A program made the translations under genes and the position numbers. The notes under the pieces were generated by a model that made no database searches, was not told the origin of the DNA, and was given only the letters and a program-made list of their open reading frames with translations. Below are positions 47,671 to 55,775 of a stretch of DNA of 64,000 nt, piece after piece. Every line of letters starts with the position of its first letter. The stretch's first letter is position 1. The DNA is taken from assembly GCA_020161315.1 (NCBI GenBank), contig JAIUOH010000006.1, positions 39,578 through 103,577 of the forward strand. The letters run 5' to 3'. The DNA is from Actinomycetota bacterium (GTDB lineage: Bacteria; Actinomycetota; Actinomycetes; Actinomycetales; Microbacteriaceae).

Positions 47671-48678
47671 ATGCGCACCAATCGTGTCTATCACGCAGTC
47701 GACTCGCACACCGAGGGCATGCCCACCAGGGTGATCACCGGCGGGGTCGGCGTGTTTCCGGGCAGCACCATGGCCGAGCGCCGCACGTGGTTCATGGAGA
47801 ACTCTGATGAGCTTCGCGAACTATTGATGTTCGAGCCGCGCGGCCACGCGTCGATGAGCGGTGCGATTCTGCAGCCTCCCACTCGCCCCGACTGCGACTG
47901 GGGCGTGCTCTACATTGAGGTGTCGGGCTGCCTGCCGATGTGCGGCCACGGCACTATCGGCGTTGCAACCGTGCTCGTCGAGACCGGCATGGTCGAGGTC
48001 ACCGAACCGGTCACGACCATCCGCCTCGATACCCCGGCCGGCCTCGTCATCGCCGAGATCGCGGTAACCGACGGCCACGCAGACAGCGTCACCATCACCA
48101 ACGTGCCGAGCTTCTCGGTCGCCCTCGACGCGACGGTCGACGTGCCCGGTTTTGGCGAGGTCACCTATGATCTCGCGTTCGGTGGCAACTTTTACGCGGT
48201 TGTCGACCTCGAGAGCCTCGGCATTGAGTGGCGCGAGGATCGCTCGAACAAAGACGAGCTCATTCGTGCGGGCCTCGCCATCATGGACGCCATCAACGAG
48301 CACGACGAGCCGGTGCACCCAGAGCGCGACGACATTCGCCAGTGCCACCACGTCTATCTCAAAGCTCCGGGCTCGACTGCCCAGGAGTCACAGCACGCCA
48401 TGGCGATCTATCCCGGCTGGTTCGACCGCAGCCCCTGCGGTACCGGCACGAGTGCCCGCATGGCACAGTTGCACGCACGCGGCGAACTGCCACTGCACAC
48501 CGACTTCGTAAACAAGTCGTACATCGGCTCACGCTTCGTAGGGCGCCTGATCGAAGAGACCGAGGTTGCTGGCATTCCCGCCGTGATTCCAACCATCACC
48601 GGCCGCGCTTGGGTCACCGGCACGGCGCAGTACATGCTCGACCCGAGCGATCCCTTCCCGAGAGGATTCCTGCTGTGA
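47671..48678 (+). CDS. 4-hydroxyproline epimerase / proline racemase family protein (2)
   Basis: The 335-residue product has both catalytic cysteines: Cys91 in LPMCGHGTIGVA and Cys256 in DRSPCGTGTSAR. It probably converts trans-4-hydroxy-L-proline to cis-4-hydroxy-D-proline, the substrate of the dehydrogenase encoded downstream. It overlaps the next gene by 4 nt (GTGA). Only distantly related to the copy at 16541, so the two are not a recent duplication. Confidence 0.9.
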   Translation: MRTNRVYHAVDSHTEGMPTRVITGGVGVFPGSTMAERRTWFMENSDELRELLMFEPRGHASMSGAILQPPTRPDCDWGVLYIEVSGCLPMCGHGTIGVATVLVETGMVEVTEPVTTIRLDTPAGLVIAEIAVTDGHADSVTITNVPSFSVALDATVDVPGFGEVTYDLAFGGNFYAVVDLESLGIEWREDRSNKDELIRAGLAIMDAINEHDEPVHPERDDIRQCHHVYLKAPGSTAQESQHAMAIYPGWFDRSPCGTGTSARMAQLHARGELPLHTDFVNKSYIGSRFVGRLIEETEVAGIPAVIPTITGRAWVTGTAQYMLDPSDPFPRGFLL

Positions 48679-49634
48679 GCCTGCCCTACTTCGACGCAGC
48701 GGCAGTTGCCGCAGCCCTGCCTTTCGACCGCACCATGCGCGCGATCGAAGAAGCGCTGCGCCAAGATATCGACCCCGAAGCCGACGGCCCGCGTCTTTTT
48801 GCCGATGCACCCGACGGCGAGTTTCTGCTGATGCCTGCGCAGAGCGCGCGTTTCTGTGGGCTCAAGGCGCTGACCATGGCACCGAACAACCCGGCACGAG
48901 GGCTCGAGAAGATTCAGGGCGTGTACGTGCTCTACTCTTCTGACACGCTCGCGCCCGTCGCGATCATGGAGGGCTCAAGTCTCACGGCAATTCGCACCCC
49001 CGCGGTCGCGATCAGTGCTGTGCGCCAGCTCGCCGCCCTCGCAGCACCCGGTGATGAACTGCCGGAGTCGCCGCGCGTGCTCGTGTTTGGTGTGGGCACG
49101 CAGGGACGCAGCAGCATTCTCGCGATGCAGGCGGCTTTCCCGGCCGCGCGCTTCGAGGTCGTCGGGCGCAGGCCCGAGCGCGTCGAGGCGCTGCGCAGCG
49201 ACCTCGCTACCCTGGGCATCGAGGTCGCACACCGCGAAGACGTCGACGCGGCGGTCAGCGAGGCCGACGTAATCGTGACGGCCACAACGTCTTCGACCCC
49301 GCTCTTCGACGGATCCCTCGTACAGCCAAACGCAATCGTCGCCGCGATCGGAACCCACGGTTACGACGCTCGCGAGGTTGACGACGTGCTCGTCGCACGC
49401 GCAGACATCGTGGTCGAGGGCCGAGCATCAGCACAGCGCGAAAACGGCAACCTGCACACCTACTTCACCGAGGCCGACTGGCGCGAGCGCCCGCCCTCGA
49501 GCGTACGCGATCTCGCCCGTGGCGAGGTTTCCCGCCGCGCCGGGCACCCAGCGCTCTACACGGGCGTCGGCATGTCGTGGGAAGATCTGGTGTGTGCCAC
49601 CGTCGTTTTCGAAGAGGGCACTCCTTCTCACTGA
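48675..49634 (+). CDS. Ornithine cyclodeaminase / mu-crystallin family imine reductase
   Basis: About 319 residues from a GTG that overlaps the epimerase stop. The NAD(P)-binding loop is VLVFGVGTQGRSS, and the family motifs GLKALTMAPNNPARGLEKI and AIMEGSSLTAIRTPA are conserved. In hydroxyproline clusters, members reduce delta1-pyrroline-2-carboxylate to L-proline. Here it may salvage that imine or a hydroxylated one; a genuine ornithine cyclodeaminase is less likely. Confidence 0.85.
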   Translation: MSLPYFDAAAVAAALPFDRTMRAIEEALRQDIDPEADGPRLFADAPDGEFLLMPAQSARFCGLKALTMAPNNPARGLEKIQGVYVLYSSDTLAPVAIMEGSSLTAIRTPAVAISAVRQLAALAAPGDELPESPRVLVFGVGTQGRSSILAMQAAFPAARFEVVGRRPERVEALRSDLATLGIEVAHREDVDAAVSEADVIVTATTSSTPLFDGSLVQPNAIVAAIGTHGYDAREVDDVLVARADIVVEGRASAQRENGNLHTYFTEADWRERPPSSVRDLARGEVSRRAGHPALYTGVGMSWEDLVCATVVFEEGTPSH

Positions 49635-49649
49635 TCTCAGGAGCCACCC

Positions 49650-50357
49650 TTGCCACAGTCACCAGCACAAAGCCCGCTCGCACCCGTGAAGCGTCCCCTG
49701 AACCTGCGCGAAACCGTGCTCGAGCAGCTGCGCACCGCCATCGTGACGGGCGAGCTTGCCGAGGGCGAGCTCGTATCGGCTCCAACGCTCGGGCAGGCGC
49801 TTGGCGTCTCGGCGACACCGGTGCGCGAGGCGATGATGGATCTGGTACGCGAGGGCCTCGTCGAGACTGTCAAGAACAAGGGGTTCAGAGTCACTTCGAT
49901 GAGCGACAAGGATCTCGACGATCTGGCACAGATTCGCATGCTGCTCGAGCCGCCGGCAATTCGCATGGTCGCTGCGAACATTCCCGAAGAGGCATTTACC
50001 GAACTCACAAAGCTTGCCGACGCGTGCCTGCGCGCCGCCGAGCGCGAAGACATGGGCGAGTACTTGCGCGACGACCGGGAGTTTCACGCGCTCTTGCTTG
50101 CCTACACCGGCAACCCGCAGCTCGTTGAGCTCGCGACATCGCTGCGCCGCCGCACCCGTCTCTATGGCATCGCTGCGCTTGCACGAGACGGCCGTCTTGC
50201 CGCTTCGGCGCACGAACACCACGAGCTGCTGCGCCTGCTGCGTGCGGGTGAGGGCGAGGCCGCCGAAGAGCTCATGTGCACACATATCGGACACGCCCGC
50301 ACGCTGTGGGCAACAGGATCAGACGACGCGGCTGGGGCCGCAAACGTCGAGGCTTAA
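49650..50357 (+). CDS. GntR-family (FadR/FCD type) regulator
   Basis: About 235 residues. A winged helix (RETVLEQLRTAIVTGELAEG, then LGQALGVSATPVREAMMDLV) is followed by an all-helical FCD effector domain with metal-ligand-like Asp/His residues (DREFHALLL; HEHHELLRL). The start is TTG 49650, six bases after AGGAG; GTG 49686 is an alternative. Lying inside the hydroxyproline operon, it probably regulates the operon in response to hydroxyproline or an intermediate. Confidence 0.88.
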   Translation: MPQSPAQSPLAPVKRPLNLRETVLEQLRTAIVTGELAEGELVSAPTLGQALGVSATPVREAMMDLVREGLVETVKNKGFRVTSMSDKDLDDLAQIRMLLEPPAIRMVAANIPEEAFTELTKLADACLRAAEREDMGEYLRDDREFHALLLAYTGNPQLVELATSLRRRTRLYGIAALARDGRLAASAHEHHELLRLLRAGEGEAAEELMCTHIGHARTLWATGSDDAAGAANVEA

Positions 50358-50380
50358 GAAACAGGAGCACCCGGGGGCGC

Positions 50381-51547
50381 ATGACACAGACCAGCGATGT
50401 CTTGATCATCGGCGCAGGCATCATAGGCTGCGCCACCGCATACTACGCGGCCCGCGCGGGGCTCAGCGTTACAGTGATCGACCGAGACCTACCCGCGAGC
50501 GGCACGACATCGCACTGCGAGGGCAACATTCTTGTCAGCGACAAAGAGCTTGGGCACGAACTCGAGTTAACCCGTTACTCGCTCGGACTCTGGCAGGGCG
50601 AACTCGCCGAATACGGGCACCTCTGGGAGTTCGAGCGCAAGGGCGGCATCATTGTCGCCTCTCGTGAGTCGAGCCTCGCCTCTCTTGAGCGCTTCTCGGC
50701 CTCGCAGCGCGAGTACGGCATTCACTCGCAGCGCCTGGACGAGGCTGAGCTTCGAGAGCTCGAGCCGCACATCACCTCGCACGCGCTCGGCGCGGCCCTC
50801 TACCCCGAAGACAGTCAGGTGCAGCCGATCCTCGCCGCCTCGCATCTGCTGCGAATGGCACGCGAGCTTGGCGCAAAACTCGTCACCCATGCGCCGGTGA
50901 CGGCGCTACTGCGCGATGGTGACCGCGTGATCGGCGCGCGCACCCCAAAGGGTGACTTTCATGCCGCGCACACCGTAAACGCAACCGGCCCGTGGGCTGG
51001 GGCAATCGGCGAGCTCGCCGGCGTCAACGTGCCGGTGATGCCGCGCCGCGGTTTCGTGCTGGTCACCGAGCAGCTACCGCCCATGGTGCATCACAAGGTC
51101 TATGCCGCCGAGTACGTCGACAACGTCGGCAGCGGCGATGCCGGGTTGCAGGCTTCGCCCGTGGTCGAGGGCACCCCCGCTGGCACGATTCTGATCGGTT
51201 CGAGCCGCGAGCGAGTCGGTTTCGACTCCACCATCAGCACTGAGGCACTCGGGCGCATCGCCCGCAACGCCATCGAGCTGTTTCCGTTTCTCGAACGCGT
51301 GCGCATGCTGCGCCACTATCACGGTTTTCGCCCGTTCTGCCCCGATCATCTGCCGGTCATCGGGCACGACCCCCGCGCACCGGGTCTCTGGCATGCCGCG
51401 GGCCACGAAGGTGCAGGTATTGGGCTCGGGCCGGGAACCGGCAAGCTGCTCGCACAGGCCTTGGCTGGCGAGACGCCCGACATGGCGCTCGACCCGTTCA
51501 GGCCTGAGCGGTTCGATGAGGCAAATCCAGAAGGAGACCACGCATGA
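50381..51547 (+). CDS. D-hydroxyproline dehydrogenase-type FAD oxidoreductase, catalytic (beta) subunit
   Basis: About 388 residues, DadA/HcnC-like. The N-terminal dinucleotide-binding motif is VLIIGAGIIGCATAYYAARA and the C-terminal FAD motif is HAAGHEGAGIGLGPGTGKLL. With the next two genes it forms the three-subunit enzyme pattern HcnABC/LhpBEF that oxidises cis-4-hydroxy-D-proline to the pyrroline. ATG 50381 was chosen over an in-frame upstream ATG that would run into the GntR gene. It overlaps the ferredoxin-like gene by 4 nt. Confidence 0.88.
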   Translation: MTQTSDVLIIGAGIIGCATAYYAARAGLSVTVIDRDLPASGTTSHCEGNILVSDKELGHELELTRYSLGLWQGELAEYGHLWEFERKGGIIVASRESSLASLERFSASQREYGIHSQRLDEAELRELEPHITSHALGAALYPEDSQVQPILAASHLLRMARELGAKLVTHAPVTALLRDGDRVIGARTPKGDFHAAHTVNATGPWAGAIGELAGVNVPVMPRRGFVLVTEQLPPMVHHKVYAAEYVDNVGSGDAGLQASPVVEGTPAGTILIGSSRERVGFDSTISTEALGRIARNAIELFPFLERVRMLRHYHGFRPFCPDHLPVIGHDPRAPGLWHAAGHEGAGIGLGPGTGKLLAQALAGETPDMALDPFRPERFDEANPEGDHA

Positions 51548-51837
51548 CCGCGAACCCGCCCCGCGTACGCGCGACCTTCGAGGGCGAGCCGATCGAGGCC
51601 GAGGCTGGGGCGAGCGTTGCCGCAGCCCTCATCACGTCTGATCGCGTCGCCTGGCGCACCACTCGCGGCGGCGCTCAGCGTGGGCTCTTCTGCGGCATTG
51701 GTGTGTGTTTCGACTGCCTGGTCGAGATCGACGGCGAGAGCGGCCAGCGCGCCTGCATGATCCCGCTGCAAGAGGGCATGCGCGTCTGTGATGCGGGCAA
51801 TGCTGCTTCTGAGCGTACCGAAGGGCCCGCAGCATGA
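51544..51837 (+). CDS. (2Fe-2S)-binding small subunit of the D-hydroxyproline dehydrogenase
   Basis: The 97-residue product has four cysteines in ferredoxin spacing (Cys50, Cys55, Cys58 and Cys71; CGIGVCFDC, then ~12 residues to C). It is the HcnA-like electron-transfer subunit. Both ends overlap the neighbouring subunit genes by 4 nt, so the three are translated together. Confidence 0.9.
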   Translation: MTANPPRVRATFEGEPIEAEAGASVAAALITSDRVAWRTTRGGAQRGLFCGIGVCFDCLVEIDGESGQRACMIPLQEGMRVCDAGNAASERTEGPAA

Positions 51838-53390
51838 CCGCGCTACGCCCCACCGACCAAGCCCCCGAGTTCGACGTCGCGATCGTTGGCGCGGGCCCCG
51901 CGGGCCTCGCTGCCGCCGGCGCCGCTGCAGCAACCGGCGCACGCGTTGTGGTCGTCGACTCGTCTGAGCAGCCCGGCGGTCAGTTCTGGCGCCATCGCAG
52001 TGAGGCCGCGGGCGTGGTCGACAGCGGCGAGTTGCACCACGGCTGGCGAGACTACCTTGAGCTGCGCCGCGCGTTCGACGAGGGTGTCGCTCGGGGCTCG
52101 ATCCGCTACCTACCCGCAACCAGTGTCTGGATGGCGCAGCACGATAGCGACAAAGAACTCAACCTCTTCACCCTGCGTCTCGCCCCCGCCCACGGCGGCG
52201 GCAGCAGCGAGGTGCCAACCGTACGAGCTGCACGCCTCGTGCTCGCGACAGGCGGCTACGACCGTCAGCTTCCTGTGCCCGGCTGGCAGCTGCCTGGCGT
52301 CATGGCCGCGGGCGGTATTCAGGCGTTCGGCAAGCAGAACGGCATGCTACCTGGCAAGCGCTTCGTGATCGCCGGCACTGGCCCGTTCTTGCTTTCGGTC
52401 GCGGCGGGCATTGTGCACCAGGGCGGCTCGGTCGCCGCGGTACTCGAATCGTCAAACCTCATGGGTTGGCTGCCCCGAGCCCACCGCGCGGCTGGTGTGC
52501 CCGCCAAAGCGTTCGAGGGTGCCGAATACACGGCGGCGATGCTTCGCCACCGTATCGCTTACCGCCCCCGCACCGTCATCACCGAGATACTCGGCGAAGA
52601 CCACGTCACCGGTGTGCGCACCGCGAAGGTGCGCGGCGATGGCTCACTCGTCGCTGGCAGCGAGCGCCAGATCGACGGCATCGACACGGTCGGCCTTGGC
52701 TGGGGTTTCACCCCACAGATGGAGCTGCCGGTGCAGCTCGGTGTCGGCACACGGCAAGATGTCGACGGCTCACTCATCGCTATCGTCGACGAGGATCAGC
52801 GCTCGACCCTTTCGGGGCTCTTCATTGCGGGCGAGCTCACGGGCGTCGGCGGTGCCGCGCTCGCGGTCATCGAAGGCCGCGTCGCCGGTCGCGTCGCCGC
52901 ACTCGAGGCAATCGGTGCGACGCACGCAGCCTTCACCGCACTGGCATCGGCGGCAAACGGCCCCACCCGCGCTGAGTCTCGCGCGATCGCGCGCCAGCGC
53001 AGCTTTGCGAACGCGATGCATCTCGCGCACCCCGTGCCTCAGTGCTGGCAGCACCTACTGCGCGACGACACGATTGTGTGCCGCTGCGAAGAGGTGCCGG
53101 CGAGTGCGATACTCGAGTCGCGCGAGACAATGGCTGGCGATGACTTGCGCACTCAGAAAGGGCAGAACCGCGCCGGTATGGGCTGGTGCCAGGGCCGTGT
53201 CTGCGGTTTCGCGGTGTCGTGCCTGTCTGGTGGGGCTGATCCCACACCCGGTGCAATCGAAACCTCGCTCGCGAACTCAGCAGTCGAAGTCTCGCTAGCA
53301 AGCCCAGCGGTCGAAACCTCGCTCGCGCAGTCGGCGAAGCGCCCGGTCGCCCAGCCGCTGCCGCTCGGCGCCCTCGCCGAGCTCGACTAG
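51834..53390 (+). CDS. FAD/NAD(P)-binding oxidoreductase with BFD-like [2Fe-2S] domain, alpha subunit
   Basis: About 518 residues. The N-terminal FAD motif is VAIVGAGPAGLAAAGAAAAT, a second nucleotide motif begins RFVIAGTGPFLLSVAAG, and the C-terminal BFD-like cluster domain has CRCEEVPASAIL with later Cys in MGWCQGRVCGF. This is the HcnB-like subunit that passes electrons from D-hydroxyproline oxidation toward an acceptor. After the iron-sulphur domain comes an unusual tail with three 9-residue repeats (53253-53333). Confidence 0.9.
   Translation: MTALRPTDQAPEFDVAIVGAGPAGLAAAGAAAATGARVVVVDSSEQPGGQFWRHRSEAAGVVDSGELHHGWRDYLELRRAFDEGVARGSIRYLPATSVWMAQHDSDKELNLFTLRLAPAHGGGSSEVPTVRAARLVLATGGYDRQLPVPGWQLPGVMAAGGIQAFGKQNGMLPGKRFVIAGTGPFLLSVAAGIVHQGGSVAAVLESSNLMGWLPRAHRAAGVPAKAFEGAEYTAAMLRHRIAYRPRTVITEILGEDHVTGVRTAKVRGDGSLVAGSERQIDGIDTVGLGWGFTPQMELPVQLGVGTRQDVDGSLIAIVDEDQRSTLSGLFIAGELTGVGGAALAVIEGRVAGRVAALEAIGATHAAFTALASAANGPTRAESRAIARQRSFANAMHLAHPVPQCWQHLLRDDTIVCRCEEVPASAILESRETMAGDDLRTQKGQNRAGMGWCQGRVCGFAVSCLSGGADPTPGAIETSLANSAVEVSLASPAVETSLAQSAKRPVAQPLPLGALAELD
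53253..53333 (+). repeat. Three 27-nt in-frame repeats in the oxidoreductase tail
   Basis: Units encode AIETSLANS, AVEVSLASP and AVETSLAQS, one after another. They form a short helical-looking tail after the last cysteine of the iron-sulphur domain. Confidence 0.85.
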
Positions 53391-53410
53391 GGGCTCCCTC
53401 TCTCTTCGAA

Positions 53411-53468
53411 ATTCGGGTCACAAATGGCTGGTAATTGATGGGTAGAACTCGCCATTTCTGACCCGAAT
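53411..53468. repeat. 58-bp inverted-repeat element, copy B
   Basis: Left arm ATTCGGGTCACAAA (53411-53424), 30-nt spacer, right arm TTTCTGACCCGAAT (53455-53468); the stem extends four more pairs (TGGC/GCCA) into the spacer. It sits between the hydroxyproline operon and the convergent DUF559 gene, so it may act as a bidirectional terminator. Copy A is at 9824. Confidence 0.75.
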
Positions 53469-53536
53469 TCTGAAGCCAAAGATGACTCACTCCAGTACGA
53501 CCAACCCGCCGACCAGCTAACATGCGGCCATCGCTC

Positions 53537-54203
53537 CTAGCGTGAGAACAGTGCTGAACTTGCCTCGGCAATCGCATCGACCAGACGCTTCAGAAACGAC
53601 GATGGGTCGCGCAGATCCAACGCGGTTACCCTCAGTACCCGCCACCCGGCTGCAACCATTGCCTCGTAGCGCTCAACGTCGCGGCGTGCCTGCTCTGTTC
53701 CGTTCTCGAAGTGGTATGCACCCTCGTAGTCAATAGCGATGCGCAGCCGCGGGTAGCCCAGGTCTGCATGCAGCTCTCTGCCTGCCGTCGGCACCGAACA
53801 ATTCACGCCAGGCTCAGAAAAACCGCTGCTCACAATGAGTAGCCGTAGCTCGGTCTCTGCAGGCGAGTCGACTGGCCAACGCACCATTTTGAGCGCTTCT
53901 CTCAGCTGAGCTGCCCCGGCGCCTCCCTTATGGCGCGCAGCCGCCGCGGTCAGCGCTTCGAACGAGGCCAGGGGCTTTGTTGCTCGTCCTCCGAAGAAAA
54001 GCCTCGGCGGCGTCAGAATGTGATCTCCCGCAGCAACCAGGTCATTGAGATCAAGCACTGCCGCAAGTAGGCACCAGATATCGGCCACAGAAGGGGTTGG
54101 TAAGCCCCAGATCTCTGCCTTGCGCATAGTGTCCGTTCTCACCCGGTGCCCGGCTACCTCAGGGCGACGGGGTGCCCGGTGGGTGGGTGTTTGTATAACC
54201 GTT
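53537..54203 (-). pseudogene. 5'-truncated DUF559 (VSR-like nuclease fold) gene
   Basis: The C-terminal nuclease-like domain is intact: DLGYPRLRIAIDYEGAYHFE, then RDVERYEAMVAAGWRVLRVT, matching DUF559 proteins of actinobacteria. The family pattern continues upstream of the first possible start (GTG ending at 54142): codons back to about 54203 read THRAPRRPEVAGHRVRTDTM-like sequence, as inside full-length members, until an in-frame stop at 54204-54206. About 100 N-terminal residues are missing. Expression as a shortened protein cannot be excluded. Confidence 0.7.
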
Positions 54204-54264
54204 GCTTACGCAAATAATGCCAAGGTGGCTGAATGGATCGCAAGAATCTGCGCAGGAATGAGAA

Positions 54265-54300
54265 GAGCCGGGGTCCGTAATGAAACACGGACCCCGGCTC
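54265..54300 (-). terminator. Hairpin terminator after the SHOCT gene
   Basis: Perfect 13-bp inverted repeat (54265-54277 with 54288-54300) with a 10-nt loop, 30 nt downstream of the SHOCT stop codon. Confidence 0.85.
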
Positions 54301-54329
54301 AGCGACCCCGCAAAAGGGGCGGAGAACAC

Positions 54330-54611
54330 TCAGGAAGAAACGAGAATGCGCTGCTTCTGCGTCTCGAACTCGGCCTCTGTGAGCACGCCTGCATCCCGGA
54401 GCTGGCCGAGCTGCGTGAGCTGGTCGAGGACCGAGACACCAGCCGCGGCCGGCGCCGGGGTCGTGACGGGCGCAGAAAGCGGCGCAACTGCTGTAGCCGG
54501 AGCGGCGGCAGCTGCGTCCTGCGCGGCCCACCGCTGCTGCTGACGTCGGTGGGTATTCCCGATGACCCGTGTTGCGACGGATGCACGCGCGGCGGTGCGG
54601 AGAAGACTCAT
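54330..54611 (-). CDS. SHOCT domain protein
   Basis: The 93-residue product has a basic N-terminus, an Ala/Pro-rich linker, and a C-terminal SHOCT motif (DQLTQLGQLRDAGVLTEAEF, then ETQKQRIL). SHOCT domains are short helical adaptors, often oligomerising or tethered to envelope proteins. It overlaps the DUF6325 gene by 4 nt and ends the three-gene unit. Confidence 0.82.
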   Translation of the reverse strand: MSLLRTAARASVATRVIGNTHRRQQQRWAAQDAAAAAPATAVAPLSAPVTTPAPAAAGVSVLDQLTQLGQLRDAGVLTEAEFETQKQRILVSS

Positions 54612-55045
54612 GATTGGTTCCCTTCGTTCAGCGTCCGGTCAAGCTCTGCAATGTCGACGCCGCCTGAGAATAGCTCGACCCCGCCTACTGCCGACCAAGC
54701 GCCTGCAGCGTCCGCGAGCGAGCGGTCCTCATAGACGACCGCGAGTGCGATCTGCCCTGCCTGGAGTTCCGAAGCGATGCCGGCGAGGTCGTCTGAGTCG
54801 AGGATGCCGCTCTCAGCTCCGTCGAACGCTGAAGTGTCGATACTGGTTATGTCGTCGAGGTCGTTGAACGAGCGCTTGACGGCCGTGCCCGCCTCGTCGC
54901 GGCCAATGAGTTCGATGTCGAGGATGTCCACGAGGCCTTGGTCGGCCTTGTTTATCAATACGTTGAGGCCTGGTCCGAGGTCGGCGTGCTCGTCAAACGT
55001 GAACACGAGATAGTTGACGGGGCCTGCGAACTGTTCTGTCGCCAT
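54608..55045 (-). CDS. DUF6325 family protein
   Basis: About 145 residues from the ATG ending at 55045, starting two bases after the HdeD-like gene. The sequence PVNYLVFTFDEHADLGPGL, then LVDILDIELIGRDEAG, matches the DUF6325 family. The C-terminal part ends ELDRTLNEGNQS. Members accompany SHOCT and HdeD genes in actinobacterial stress operons; function is unknown. Confidence 0.78.
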   Translation of the reverse strand: MATEQFAGPVNYLVFTFDEHADLGPGLNVLINKADQGLVDILDIELIGRDEAGTAVKRSFNDLDDITSIDTSAFDGAESGILDSDDLAGIASELQAGQIALAVVYEDRSLADAAGAWSAVGGVELFSGGVDIAELDRTLNEGNQS

Positions 55046-55047
55046 GG

Positions 55048-55602
55048 TCAGGCTTTCTTCCCAGTGATCGCGCGGATCACGTTGAGGGCACCCAGCACGA
55101 TGAGCGCGATGCCGAGGAACCACCAGAGGAACACGGCCCCCCAGAGCGGGCTGCTCAAGAGCGAGAACCCTGCAATCACGGACAGGATCGCAAAAATGAT
55201 CGTGGCGATCTTGGAGCCAGACTGGCCGAGGGTGAACAGCGCGGTGAAGCCCTCGATGACCCACATGACGCCGACCATGATGGTGAGGAACAGCGCCAGG
55301 AACGCCGCGGACTGCTGAAGCGACGAGAACGCGTAAACACCGGCGATCACATAGAGCAGGCCCAGGAGGACGTGGCCGATTCGGCCGCCTGCACCGAGGG
55401 CCTTGGAGAAGATGCCGAGAGCAGCGTATACGATGCCCGAGATGATCGCGTAGACGGCAATCACTCCGGTTAGGGCGACGGCCGCCTTGGTCGGCCACGC
55501 GAGCACGGCGATGCCGAAACCGACGGCAGCGAGCCCACCGATCAACAGCGCGAGGCGTGCCCCCTTCACAGGTGTGGCGATGGGCGTGGTGGCGGTGTTC
55601 AT
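55048..55602 (-). CDS. HdeD/DUF308 family membrane protein
   Basis: The 184-residue product has six predicted membrane helices in three hairpins, as in HdeD (acid-resistance membrane protein family). GGAGG precedes the ATG. It leads the unit HdeD-DUF6325-SHOCT, linked by a 2-nt gap and a 4-nt overlap. A stress-related envelope role is inferred from family association only. Confidence 0.85.
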   Translation of the reverse strand: MNTATTPIATPVKGARLALLIGGLAAVGFGIAVLAWPTKAAVALTGVIAVYAIISGIVYAALGIFSKALGAGGRIGHVLLGLLYVIAGVYAFSSLQQSAAFLALFLTIMVGVMWVIEGFTALFTLGQSGSKIATIIFAILSVIAGFSLLSSPLWGAVFLWWFLGIALIVLGALNVIRAITGKKA

Positions 55603-55775
55603 CCGGATCCTCCGGTGGTTTCTATGTGCGTGCCTACTATGGTTTCGTTTGCGGCTGACACTCTTACTTCACCCGATTGGCTAGAGACACAGTAAGGTTT
55701 TTCAGGCGAATGGACCCACGGTGCTCGGAAACTGGGCACATCGTCATACCGTTGGGGTCTCTTGACTGGCGAGGT

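Noticed and set aside
54217-54264. tRNA-like start (GGTGGCTGAATGG) near 54224.
   Set aside because: No acceptor stem, anticodon arm or T-loop follows in proper spacing.
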